DNA of 64,000 nt, from positions 3,224,001 to 3,288,000 of the forward strand of contig NZ_AP024600.1 in NCBI RefSeq assembly GCF_036322585.1, written 5' to 3'. This DNA comes from Luteolibacter sp. LG18. Its GTDB lineage: Bacteria > Verrucomicrobiota > Verrucomicrobiia > Verrucomicrobiales > Akkermansiaceae. Made by a program: the position numbers and the translations under genes. Of this stretch, positions 8,778 to 17,299 are shown in pieces. The notes below the pieces were generated by a model. It ran no database searches. It saw only the letters and a list, made by a program, of their open reading frames with translations, and was not told where the DNA came from. Numbering within the stretch: position 1 is the stretch's first letter; the number at the start of each line of letters is the position of its first letter.

Positions 8778-11700
8778 ATGAAATCCCAAGCATCCCCAAC
8801 CGCCGCGCCCGTGCGACCGGGCGTCACGCCGCTCGCGGCGATCCTCGCGCTGATCGTGTCCCCCTCGGTCCAGGCAGCGAATATTTCCTGGAACGCGGGC
8901 ACCGGCCTGGCCGGTTCCTTCACCACCGGCTCGAATTGGGTCGGGGGTGTGGTGCCGGGCGCGGCGGACGTGGCGAAGATCGACAACGGCGGCATCACCC
9001 TCGGTGCCAGCACCGTGACCATCGCCGCGGGGGACGTCATCGCCGTGACCACCGTGGACCTGTGCGCCACCAACGTGAACAACAACCGGCCGGTGATCAG
9101 CCAGTCCGGCGGCACGCTCACCACCGGCACGCTGTTGCTCGGCCACGCCGCCTATGGCGGCACAAAAAGCCCGGAGTACCAGCTTTCCGGCGGCACGCTG
9201 GGGATCACCACCGCGTGGTCCTTCGGCGATGGCACGGCGATCAAGTTCACCGCCACCGGCGGCACCGTGAACTACTCGGGCGGGGCCTTCATCTTCGGCA
9301 ACAACGGCGTGAACCACCCGATCACGCTCTCGAACAACGCGGCGGTCAATTACACCTCGTCCTCCCAGATCACCTTCGGCGGTGGCACGGCGGCGGGCTC
9401 CGCCACGCTCTCGATGGCCGGCACCTCCAGCTTCACCGCGAACACGGTGGGCACCATCCTGATGGGCAACGACGGCACCCGCGGCAACTCGATCACGCTC
9501 GCGGACAGCGCCACCTTCAGCGCTTCGGCCGCCACCTTCGCCATGGGCCAGTGGAACAACGGCAGCGCCACCGTGCCCGCCACCGCCGCGGGCACCATCA
9601 CGCTCGGAGGAACGTCGTACTTCAACGTCGGCAACCTCAAGACCGGCGGCAACAACGCGCTCAACCCGCAGTGGGGCGTGGTGAACCTCAACGGCGGCAC
9701 GCTGGAGGCCAACACCGTGCAGATCGGATCCAGCAATGCCGGCGCGGACGCCACCCACAATGTGGTCAATGCCAACGGCGGCATCGTGAAGGCGAAGGTC
9801 GCCAGCACCAATTTCTTCAACGGCGTCTTCCTCAACCTGCTCGCGGGCGGTCTCACCTTCGACACCAACGGCAAGGCGGTCACCATCGTCAACCCGATGA
9901 CTGGCGCGGGCGGCCTCACCAAGAAGGGCGCGGGCACGCTCACGCTTTCCAACAGCACGCTCACCTACGCCGGAGCCACGGTGATCAACGAGGGCACGCT
10001 TGCCCTGCCCAGCGCCACCTTCCCGGACACCGCCAGCGTGACCATCGCCAGCGGCGGCAAGATCTCGCTCGGCAGCGGCCTGGAGGACCAGGTGGGATCG
10101 CTCACGATCAACGGCGTGGCGATGCCGGATGGCGTTTACGGTTCCTCCGCCTCGGGCGCTCCGCTGGCGAACCAGAGCGACGTGTATTTCGCGGGCACCG
10201 GCACGCTGCGGGTGGGCGCGCCGACCGCCGCGCCGCGCGCGCTGGTGTGGGAGGGCTTCACCACCCAGCAGTGGGTCACCGGCGATGCGGCCACCGGCTT
10301 CCTCGTCGATGGCGTGCGCACCGGATTCCATCTTTTTGACAACGTGACCTTCGCCGATGGTCCGGACGCCACCCAGCGCACCGTCGCGCTGACCGGCACG
10401 CTCCAGCCCGGCAGCATCACGGTGAACAACAGCGCGGGCAACGACTACTCGCTCACCGGCACCGGCGTCATCGGCGGTTCCACCGGCGTGGTGAAGCAGG
10501 GCGCGGGCAAGCTCACCCTCGGCGGCACCGGCAACACCTACTCCGGTGCGGTCAACGTCAACGCGGGCACGGTGGTGATGGGCAGCGACACCGCCTTCGG
10601 CCTCAGCAGCGGCATCACCATCGCCGCGGGCGGGCAGGTGGACATCAGTGGCCGCGGCCCCGGCGCGATCTACACCTACACCATCGCGGGTACCGGACCG
10701 AACGCCACCGCCGCGATCGTGAACGGCGGCGCGATGCGGCAGGGCGACGCGGGCATCAAGAACCTGATCCTCACCGCCGATGCCTCGATCGGCAATACCG
10801 GCAACCGTTTCGACATCGGCCAGGGCGGCACCGTGACCGGGAACAGCCACACGCTCACCAAGGTGGGCACGAATGACATGGGCTTCCGCGGCGATGCCTC
10901 GGGATCGCCGATCAACATCGTCGCGGCGGGCGGCACGATCTGGGCGGAAACCTCGACGGGTGCCTACGGCGGCGCGGGCGGCACGCTGCGGGTGAAGTCC
11001 GGCGCGCGCGCGGGCACCTACGGCGCACTTGGTATCGCCACCCCGGTCACCATCGAGAGCGGCGGCATGCTGCACAACCAGGGCGGCGGCGCGGGCACCT
11101 GGAGCGGGGCGTTCTCGCTGGCGGGCGAGGTCGCGATCGATTCCACCGGCGGCACGATCGCCCTCAGCGGCGCGGTGTCCGGCACCGCGAATGTCACCAA
11201 GAGCGGCGCGAACAACGTCACCGTGACCAACCCGGTGTGGGCGGGCAACACCACCGTCACCGCCGGCCCGCTCACGCTCGCCACCACCGGCCTGAGCGAC
11301 ACCGGCCGTGTCACGCTCAATGGCGCGACCTCGACGCTGAGCCTCACGCACGGCACCGCGGACACCGTCGGCACGCTGTTCCTCGATGGCGTGCAGCAGG
11401 CGGCGGGCACCTACGTTTCCACCACCAATACCCAGAACATCCCGGGCGCGATCGCCACCGCGCACATCGTGGGTGCCACCGGCAGCCTGGTGGTGACCAC
11501 CGGTCCGGTGGTGCCGCCGTTCGACACCTGGGCGAACGCCCGCATCACCAATCCTGCCTACGCGAACCTGAAGGGGCGCCTCGACGATCCGGACGGCGAT
11601 GGCATCAACAATGTCACCGAGTTCCTCTTCGGCTCCGATCCGCAGGCCGCGGGCGAACCGCTGGTGGGCATGGTCCAGGCGGGCAGCGTGATGGTGATTT

Positions 11701-11903
11701 ACTGGAACGAGCACGGCACCGGCGAGGTCTACGTCCTCCAGGAAACCGGCACCCTCGCGGGGAATTCGTGGGCCGCGAGCGCGGTGGTGCCGGTGGTGTC
11801 CGGAGACCAGAGCGGCGTGCCGGCCAATTACGTGCGGAAGGAGGCGATGGTGCCGGTCGACAGTGGCAGGAAGTTCCTCCGCGTCCGCGCTTCCGAGAAC
11901 TGA
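8778..11903 (+). CDS. Autotransporter-associated beta-strand repeat protein
   Basis: This 1,041-residue Gly/Thr/Ala-rich secreted protein has a signal peptide (about residues 1-37, ending SPSVQAAN). It contains many repeats of the form GGLTKKGAGTLTLSNSTLTYAGATVINEG and GGTGNTYSGAVNVNAGTV, the hallmark of autotransporter-associated (PATR) repeats, which build a right-handed beta-helix. No outer-membrane beta-barrel is seen. The C-terminus has a calcium-loop-like DPDGDGINNVTEFLFGSDP motif and ends in a beta-rich module. The start at 8778 directly precedes the signal peptide. Likely displayed or released at the cell surface; ligand unknown. A related protein is at 26122. Confidence 0.85.
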   Translation: MKSQASPTAAPVRPGVTPLAAILALIVSPSVQAANISWNAGTGLAGSFTTGSNWVGGVVPGAADVAKIDNGGITLGASTVTIAAGDVIAVTTVDLCATNVNNNRPVISQSGGTLTTGTLLLGHAAYGGTKSPEYQLSGGTLGITTAWSFGDGTAIKFTATGGTVNYSGGAFIFGNNGVNHPITLSNNAAVNYTSSSQITFGGGTAAGSATLSMAGTSSFTANTVGTILMGNDGTRGNSITLADSATFSASAATFAMGQWNNGSATVPATAAGTITLGGTSYFNVGNLKTGGNNALNPQWGVVNLNGGTLEANTVQIGSSNAGADATHNVVNANGGIVKAKVASTNFFNGVFLNLLAGGLTFDTNGKAVTIVNPMTGAGGLTKKGAGTLTLSNSTLTYAGATVINEGTLALPSATFPDTASVTIASGGKISLGSGLEDQVGSLTINGVAMPDGVYGSSASGAPLANQSDVYFAGTGTLRVGAPTAAPRALVWEGFTTQQWVTGDAATGFLVDGVRTGFHLFDNVTFADGPDATQRTVALTGTLQPGSITVNNSAGNDYSLTGTGVIGGSTGVVKQGAGKLTLGGTGNTYSGAVNVNAGTVVMGSDTAFGLSSGITIAAGGQVDISGRGPGAIYTYTIAGTGPNATAAIVNGGAMRQGDAGIKNLILTADASIGNTGNRFDIGQGGTVTGNSHTLTKVGTNDMGFRGDASGSPINIVAAGGTIWAETSTGAYGGAGGTLRVKSGARAGTYGALGIATPVTIESGGMLHNQGGGAGTWSGAFSLAGEVAIDSTGGTIALSGAVSGTANVTKSGANNVTVTNPVWAGNTTVTAGPLTLATTGLSDTGRVTLNGATSTLSLTHGTADTVGTLFLDGVQQAAGTYVSTTNTQNIPGAIATAHIVGATGSLVVTTGPVVPPFDTWANARITNPAYANLKGRLDDPDGDGINNVTEFLFGSDPQAAGEPLVGMVQAGSVMVIYWNEHGTGEVYVLQETGTLAGNSWAASAVVPVVSGDQSGVPANYVRKEAMVPVDSGRKFLRVRASEN

Positions 11904-11922
11904 AGATTTCATAGGGTACGCA

Positions 11923-11977
11923 TGCTCCCGTCCGCGGCCGGTTGATCGGGTAATGCACCCGGACCGCGGGCGGGCAT
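11923..11977 (+). terminator. Imperfect GC-rich hairpin after beta-strand-repeat gene
   Basis: TGCTCCCGTCCGCGGCC pairs imperfectly with GGACCGCGGGCGGGCA across a ~20-nt loop, 20 bp after the stop codon. There is no T-run, so it is only a possible terminator or mRNA-end stabiliser. Confidence 0.4.
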
Positions 11978-11986
11978 CATCTTGGG

Positions 11987-12018
11987 AGGCCTATAGGACC
12001 CATGCGTCCTATAGGCCT
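11987..12018. promoter_or_regulatory. Perfect 13-bp inverted repeat upstream of GH76 gene
   Basis: AGGCCTATAGGAC (11987-11999) and GTCCTATAGGCCT (12006-12018) form a perfect inverted repeat with a 6-bp loop. TATAGG-type words continue to about 12030. It lies ~75 bp before the GH76 start and has no T-run, so it could be an operator or a short dispersed palindrome. Confidence 0.5.
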
Positions 12019-12091
12019 TATAGGTATAGGTCCCATTCTTCTCCCCCGTCCCGAAAGATCTCCACGCAACCGAGCGTTCTCCCGACATCGC

Positions 12092-13228
12092 ATGACCCCT
12101 GAAACCCACCTCGACCGCCGCGCCACGCTGAAGACCCTTGGTCTCGGCTGGCTCGCGTTCCAAGCCCCCGCGCGGTTGCTCGCGCTCACCCCCGCCGCCA
12201 CTCCTTCCCGCGCGATGGAGGTCTCCACGTTCCTCCAGAATTACTGGGATGAGAAGCGGGAGATCTACATGGACAAGGAAGACAAGAAGGGCCCCACCGC
12301 GGTCTGGGCGGCGGGCATCATGTTCTCCGCGCTCGTCGGCGGCGCGCGCCATGACAAGGCGACGTTCCTGCCGCGGATGAACCGCTACTTCAAGGGACTC
12401 GATTGCTACTGGGACACCAAGGCGAAGATCGCCGGCTACGAGCCGCTGCCCACCGCGGGCGACGGCCATGACAAGTACTACGACGACAATGCCTGGATGG
12501 TGCTCACCTTCCTGGAGGCCTACGAGCTCACCGGCGAGCAGAAGTACCTGCGCCGCGCGCGGGAGACGCACGACTTCGTGCTGAGCGGCTGGGACGAGCA
12601 GGCGGGCGGCGGCATCTGGTGGCACGAGCGCCACAACGACGACGGCAAGAACACCTGCGTGAACGCCCCCGCGGCGCTGAGCTGCTTCTACCTCTCGAAA
12701 TACAGCGATCCGAAGACCGCGGAGAAACTCATCGTGCAGGGCAAGAAGATCGTCGAGTGGACGGTGAAGACCCTGCAATCGCCGGACGGCCTGTTCATGG
12801 ACCACATCAAGGTCACCACCGGCCGGGTGAGCCGCGCGCGCCTCACCTACAACACCGCGCTGATGCTGCGCTGCTTCCTGTGGCTGCATTCCTCCACGAA
12901 CGACGCGAAGCACCTCGAGGAAGCGAAGCGCGTGGGCAAGGCCGCGGATTGGTTCCTCGACGGCGGCACCGGGGCCTACCGGGACCTGCCGAAGTGGTCG
13001 CACCTGATGGTGGAGGCGGACATCGAGATGTACCGCCACACCCGCGATGACTTCTACCTGAAGCGCGCGCGGAAGACCTGCGACGTGCACTACCAGGATT
13101 GGAAGAAGGCACCGAAGCCCGAGATCATCGACAATGCCTCCTACGCCCGCGAGCTGTGGTTGCTCGAGGACCTCGATAGCCCGGAGGGCGTGAAGTTCTG
13201 GCAGAAGGCGGACCGGGTGAAGGGGTAG
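12092..13228 (+). CDS. Glycoside hydrolase family 76-like enzyme with Tat-like signal
   Basis: This 378-residue protein begins with a twin-arginine-like leader (DRRATLKTLGLGWLAFQAPARLLAL), implying export. The motif YYDDNAW (Asp131-Asp132) is the catalytic aspartate pair seen in GH76 endo-alpha-1,6-mannanases. The surrounding helices (AWMVLTFLEAYELTGEQKYL; GGGIWWHERHNDDGKNTCVNAPAALSCFYL) fit the (alpha/alpha)6 barrel. The predicted reaction is hydrolysis of alpha-1,6-mannan. The start at 12092 was preferred to an in-frame ATG at 12002, which would translate the upstream palindrome. The gene ends just before the six-unit repeat array. Confidence 0.8.
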   Translation: MTPETHLDRRATLKTLGLGWLAFQAPARLLALTPAATPSRAMEVSTFLQNYWDEKREIYMDKEDKKGPTAVWAAGIMFSALVGGARHDKATFLPRMNRYFKGLDCYWDTKAKIAGYEPLPTAGDGHDKYYDDNAWMVLTFLEAYELTGEQKYLRRARETHDFVLSGWDEQAGGGIWWHERHNDDGKNTCVNAPAALSCFYLSKYSDPKTAEKLIVQGKKIVEWTVKTLQSPDGLFMDHIKVTTGRVSRARLTYNTALMLRCFLWLHSSTNDAKHLEEAKRVGKAADWFLDGGTGAYRDLPKWSHLMVEADIEMYRHTRDDFYLKRARKTCDVHYQDWKKAPKPEIIDNASYARELWLLEDLDSPEGVKFWQKADRVKG

Positions 13229-13234
13229 GCATGA

Positions 13235-14183
13235 AGGTAGGGTCATCACGCCGAGATGACCGGGCGGTGGAGGTGGTTCGCGGAACCAAGTCCGCCCCAT
13301 CAGACGAAGGGATGGGGCATGCCGGTGGGAGCGGACGTGGCCCTGCGACCCGGTCGCCCCGGCGGTGCGACCCTACCTCCGCGGATCGCTGCGAAGGTAG
13401 GGTCATCTCGCCGAGATGACCGGGCGGTGGAGGTCGTTCGCGGGAAGGAGGCCGCTCCATTGGACGATGAGATTGGGACGCGCCGCTGGCAGCGGACGGA
13501 TCTGTTAGACCCGGTCGCCCCGGCGGTGCGACCCTACCTTTGCGGCGCGCCTCTGGAGGTAGGGTCATCTCGCCGAGATGACCGGGCGGTGGAGGTCGTC
13601 CGCGAAGCCGAGTCCGCCCCAACCGACGAAGGGATGGGGCGTGGCGGTGGGAGCGGACGCGGGTGTGAGACCCGGTCGCCCCGGCGGTGCGACCCTACCT
13701 TTGCGGCGCGCCTCTGGAGGTAGGGTCATCTCGCCGAGATGACCGGGCGGGGGAGGTCGTTCGCGAAGCCGAGTCCGCCCCAACCGACGAAGGGATGGGG
13801 CGTGCCGGTGGGAGCGGACGCGGGTGTGAGACCCGGTCGCCCCGGCGGTGCGACCCTACCTTTGCGGCGCGCCTCTGGAGGTAGGGTCATCTCGCCGAGA
13901 TGACCGGGCGGGGGAGGTCGTTCGCGAAGCCGAGTCCGCCCCAACCGACGAAGGGATGGGGTGGGCCGGTGGCAGCGGACGTGTCTGTTAGACCCGGTCG
14001 CCCCGGCGGTGCGACCCTACCTTTGCGTCGCGCCTCTGGAGGTATGGTCATCTCGCCGAGATGACCGGGCGGGGGAGGTCGTTCGCGAAGCCGAGTCCGC
14101 CCCAACCGACGAAGGGATGGGACGCGCCCGTGGCAGCGGACGCGGCCATTCGACCCGGTCGCCCCGGCGGTGCGACCCTACCT
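13235..14183 (+). repeat. 161-bp palindromic repeat, tandem array of six units
   Basis: Units begin at 13235, 13395, 13557, 13718, 13879 and 14040; the last four starts are exactly 161 bp apart. Each unit opens with AGGTAGGGT plus the hairpin TCATCTCGCCGAGATGA. It has a central CGCCCCA/TGGGGCG stem and ends with a GGTCGC/GCGACC hairpin and ACCCTACCT. Most spacers read TTGCGGCGCGCCTCTGG or nearly so. The array spans the whole gap between the GH76 and GH32 genes; the last unit overlaps the GH32 stop codon. Open frames inside it are repeat translations, not genes. Confidence 0.92.
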
Positions 14184-16337
14184 TTGCAGCGCGCTGCGGA
14201 GTTCGTGGAGCTCGAAGGCGTGGATGAGCGGCGTGCCGGTTTTGGAGGAGAGGGAGAAGGAGCGCTTCTTCGGATCCGCATTGCCGGGCATGGGGATGTA
14301 GCATTGACCGTCGCTGGCGAAGACCTCCAGGCCGTTGCGGTCGCAGTAAAGGGTCATCCGCTGGCGGCCGCCGATGAGGGGCGCGGCGGCGGCGTGGCCG
14401 TTGACGATGAGCTGCTGCGTCTTCATGTCGTAGGCGATGGCGTGGCCGCGGAGTTCGATTTCGAACTGTTCGGCATCGCCGGGTTCGAACTCGACGCGCA
14501 TTTCATAAAGATCCGCATCCGCGATGGTGAGGGACATGGCGGCTCCGCGCGGGAGCTTGAAGGGATAGTCGGAGTTCCCGAAATCCAGGGTCTTCACCCG
14601 CAGCTTCTCCAGTTCCTTCACCGGGGTGAAGGTGAGGCGCGGTCCATCCGGAGTGGTGACGAGGTTCAGCTCCAGCGGCAGGCTCATGGATTGGTTGAAC
14701 GGCATGCCCTTCGTCTCCGTCTGCCACCAGCCGATGAAGACGCGGCGGCCGTCCGGGACATCGCTGAAGGATTGCGCGGCGTAGAAGCCCTTGCCGCGGT
14801 GGCCGGGGAGCATCGGCGTTTCCGGCTTGAAAGCCTTCCCATCGAAGGAGCCGACTTGATATTCGCTGCTGGCGGCGGTGAGCACCCACTTCTTTTTCGC
14901 GGGATCGCCATCGACGGGCAGTTCGAAGAGGTCCGGGCATTCGAAGAAACCGTCGGTCTTGCTGGCGAAGGTCCAGTGTTTCAGATCCGGCGAGGTGTGG
15001 AAGTGGATGGTGTGGACCTTGTTCAGCTCCACGTACACGGCCATCACCCATTGCTTCGTGGGTTCGTGCCAGATCACCTTCGGATCGCGGTTGCCGTGGG
15101 TGACTTGTTTGACGACGGGGTTCTCCGCGTACTTGGTGAAGGTGCGGCCATCCGTGCTCCAGGCGAGGCACTGGGTGTATTCGTCCCCGGCGGCGGTGTA
15201 GAAGAGGATGAGCGGCGGCTTGCCATCCTTGCCGAAGCCGCTGGTGTTCTTCCAGTCCACCACGGCGCTGCCGCTGTACATCATGCCGGTGTCATCCGGG
15301 AAAAGCGCGTCGCCGAGTTCCTTCCAGTGGACGAGATCCGGGCTGACGGCGTGGCCCCAGTGCATGTTCCCCCAGGTGATGCCGTAGGGATTGTGCTGGT
15401 AGAAGAGATGGTACTCGCCGTTGTAGAAGACGCAGCCGTTCGGGTCGTTCAGCCAGCCGCGGGCGGAGGAGAAATGGTACTGCGCGCGTAGTGGTTCGCT
15501 GTAGGGTTTTGGATCGGGCCGGGGTTCCCGGGATCGGACGATCCGGTCGAGGGCGGCCGGGTCCGGGGAAAGGCGGTCCACGCGCAGGTATATGTCCTTG
15601 CCCTTCCACGGGCCGAGGTCCATGGGAGCGTACCAATCGGCATCATCGGCCTCCGCGAGCTCGATGTCATTGCGGGCGACCACCTTGCCATCCACGCGGA
15701 GGGTGAAGGTGCGCTTCGGCGCGCCATTGCGGATGGGGATGAGGAGATAAGGTGCCTCACCGGAGACATTGACGGAGAGTTCATTCCACAGGCCCGGCGG
15801 CTTGGCGTCCATCTGCACGATGTGATCCACGTTGATGTGTCCCCAGCCGCCTTTCGCTTCATCGATGATGCGGAGGGTGGCGGTCTTTCCCTTGAAGCGG
15901 CGCACGTCCCAGAATCCCGGCTCCAGCGCTTCGGTGCCGCCGGGCTTGTCCTGCGTGCCGGTGGAGCCGAGGACGACCTGGCCATCGATCACGAGCTGGA
16001 GCTCGAGCTTGCCCGGCCGCTTGCCGCCGCCGATGAGGAAGGCGATATGGTTCCGCTCGATGGCGAAGGGCGGCGAGGTGAGCGTGCCGGTGGAATCATC
16101 GCCACCGTGGAAGGAATTCGCGAGGCGCGCGCCATGGAATCCGGTGACGGGCATCTGCGAGGCGAGGCTGCCGCGTGCCGGTCCGGTTCCGAAGGCGTCT
16201 CCGGTGGCGGTCCAGGGATCGTAGGACTCGCCCTCGAAATCCCCGAGGACGAGATCGTTCTCTCCATGCGAAATTTCCGCCCGGATGGGCAGAGTGGATA
16301 GACCGATGAGGATCGTGGAGAGAATGGCTCGGTTCAT
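14178..16337 (-). CDS. GH32 exo-fructosidase (levanase/inulinase-like), secreted
   Basis: This 719-residue protein has a signal peptide (MNRAILSTILIGLSTLPIRA) and an N-terminal beta-sandwich of about 250 residues that resembles a carbohydrate-binding domain. The five-bladed GH32 catalytic domain follows. Its active-site motifs are intact: WLNDPNG with nucleophile Asp298, RDP (Arg417-Asp418-Pro419) with the transition-state Asp, and ECPD with acid/base Glu466. A C-terminal beta-sandwich completes it. The predicted activity is release of fructose from levan, inulin or sucrose outside the cytoplasm. The TAG stop lies in the end of a 161-bp repeat, and the gene is flanked by arrays of that repeat on both sides. 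Specificity between levan and inulin cannot be told. Confidence 0.9.
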   Translation of the reverse strand: MNRAILSTILIGLSTLPIRAEISHGENDLVLGDFEGESYDPWTATGDAFGTGPARGSLASQMPVTGFHGARLANSFHGGDDSTGTLTSPPFAIERNHIAFLIGGGKRPGKLELQLVIDGQVVLGSTGTQDKPGGTEALEPGFWDVRRFKGKTATLRIIDEAKGGWGHINVDHIVQMDAKPPGLWNELSVNVSGEAPYLLIPIRNGAPKRTFTLRVDGKVVARNDIELAEADDADWYAPMDLGPWKGKDIYLRVDRLSPDPAALDRIVRSREPRPDPKPYSEPLRAQYHFSSARGWLNDPNGCVFYNGEYHLFYQHNPYGITWGNMHWGHAVSPDLVHWKELGDALFPDDTGMMYSGSAVVDWKNTSGFGKDGKPPLILFYTAAGDEYTQCLAWSTDGRTFTKYAENPVVKQVTHGNRDPKVIWHEPTKQWVMAVYVELNKVHTIHFHTSPDLKHWTFASKTDGFFECPDLFELPVDGDPAKKKWVLTAASSEYQVGSFDGKAFKPETPMLPGHRGKGFYAAQSFSDVPDGRRVFIGWWQTETKGMPFNQSMSLPLELNLVTTPDGPRLTFTPVKELEKLRVKTLDFGNSDYPFKLPRGAAMSLTIADADLYEMRVEFEPGDAEQFEIELRGHAIAYDMKTQQLIVNGHAAAAPLIGGRQRMTLYCDRNGLEVFASDGQCYIPMPGNADPKKRSFSLSSKTGTPLIHAFELHELRSALQR

Positions 16338-16404
16338 GGGGCGGGGGATACGTGGGGCAGCCGGTTTGATTTCATCTTGGAGGGGAGGATGGGGAAACGG
16401 AAGA

Positions 16405-17226
16405 GGCGAATGTGTCTTTGCAGCGCGCCTCTGGAGGTAGGGTCATCTCGCCGAGATGACCGGGCGGGGGAGGTCGTTCGTGAAACCGAGTCCGCCCCAA
16501 CTGACGAAGGGATGGGGCGGGCCGGTGGGAGCGGACGTGGCCTTTTTCCCCCCGGTCGCCCCGGCGGTGCGACCCTACCTTTGCAGCGCGCCTCTGGAGG
16601 TAGGGTCATCTCGCCGAGATGACCGGGCGGGGGAGGTCGTTCGCGAAGCCGAGTCCGCCCCAACTGACGAAGGGATGGGGCGGGCCGGTGGCGGCGGACG
16701 AACCCTCTTCTCCCCGGTCGCCCCGGCGGTGCGACCCTACCTTTGCGGCGCGCCTCTGGAGGTAGGGTCATCTCGCCGAGATGACCGGGCGGGGGAGGTC
16801 GTTCGCGAAGCCGGGTCCGCCCCAACTGACGAAGGGATGGGGCGGGCCCGTGGGAGCGGACGTGACCGTTCGCCCCGGTCGCCCCGGCGGTGCGACCCTA
16901 CCTTTGTGGCGCGCCTCTGGAGGTAGGGTCATCTCGCCGAGATGACCGGGCGGGGGACGTCGCTCGCGAAGCCGAGTCCGCCCCAACTGACGAAGGGATG
17001 GGGCGGGCCGGTGGCGGCGGACGAACCCTCTTCTCCCCGGTCGCCCCGGCGGTGCGAATGTGTCTTTGCAGCGCGCCTCTGGAGGTAGGGTCATCTCGCC
17101 GAGATGACCGGGCGGGGGACGTCGCTCGCGAAACCGAGTCCGCCCCAACTGACGAAGGGATGAGACGGGCTCGTGGGAGCGGACGAGGGTGTGAGACCCG
17201 GTCGCCCCGGCGGTGCGATCCTACCT
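16405..17226 (+). repeat. 161-bp palindromic repeat, tandem array of five units
   Basis: Units start at 16435, 16598, 16760, 16921 and 17083. They have the same structure and orientation as the array at 13.2 kb. Unit 4 ends with a variant tail (GCGAATGTGTCTTTGC instead of GCGACCCTACCTTTGC). The same variant tail precedes unit 1 at about 16407, as if left from a lost unit. The array fills the gap between the start of the GH32 gene and the end of the DUF4394-like gene. Confidence 0.92.
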
Positions 17227-17233
17227 CACGAAG

Positions 17234-17266
17234 AAGGCCCCGCTTCCGTGGAGGAAGCGGGGCCTT
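17234..17266 (-). terminator. Rho-independent-like terminator of the DUF4394-like gene
   Basis: A perfect 14-bp stem (17234-17247 with 17253-17266, AAGGCCCCGCTTCC) with a 5-nt loop lies 34 bp beyond the minus-strand stop codon at 17300. On that strand it is followed by CTTCG, a weak T-run. Confidence 0.65.
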
Positions 17267-17299
17267 GCGATGGTTTCCGGGAAGGAGTTGCTCAGCGGC

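Noticed and set aside
8583-11912. Very long open frame on the minus strand opposite the PATR gene
   Set aside because: It is antisense to a gene with a signal peptide and PATR repeats. Its residue composition (Gly/Arg/His-rich) is the mirror of GC-rich codons.
13235-14183. A possible CRISPR array (regularly spaced repeats)
   Set aside because: The repeating unit is ~145 bp and the spacers are ~16 bp and almost identical. CRISPR arrays have short repeats and unique spacers. No cas gene is present.
13125-17148. Repeated small proteins with P-P-P-G-H-L-G-E-M or R-R-D-D-R-A motifs
   Set aside because: They are translations of the 161-bp repeat and recur wherever it occurs, on both strands.
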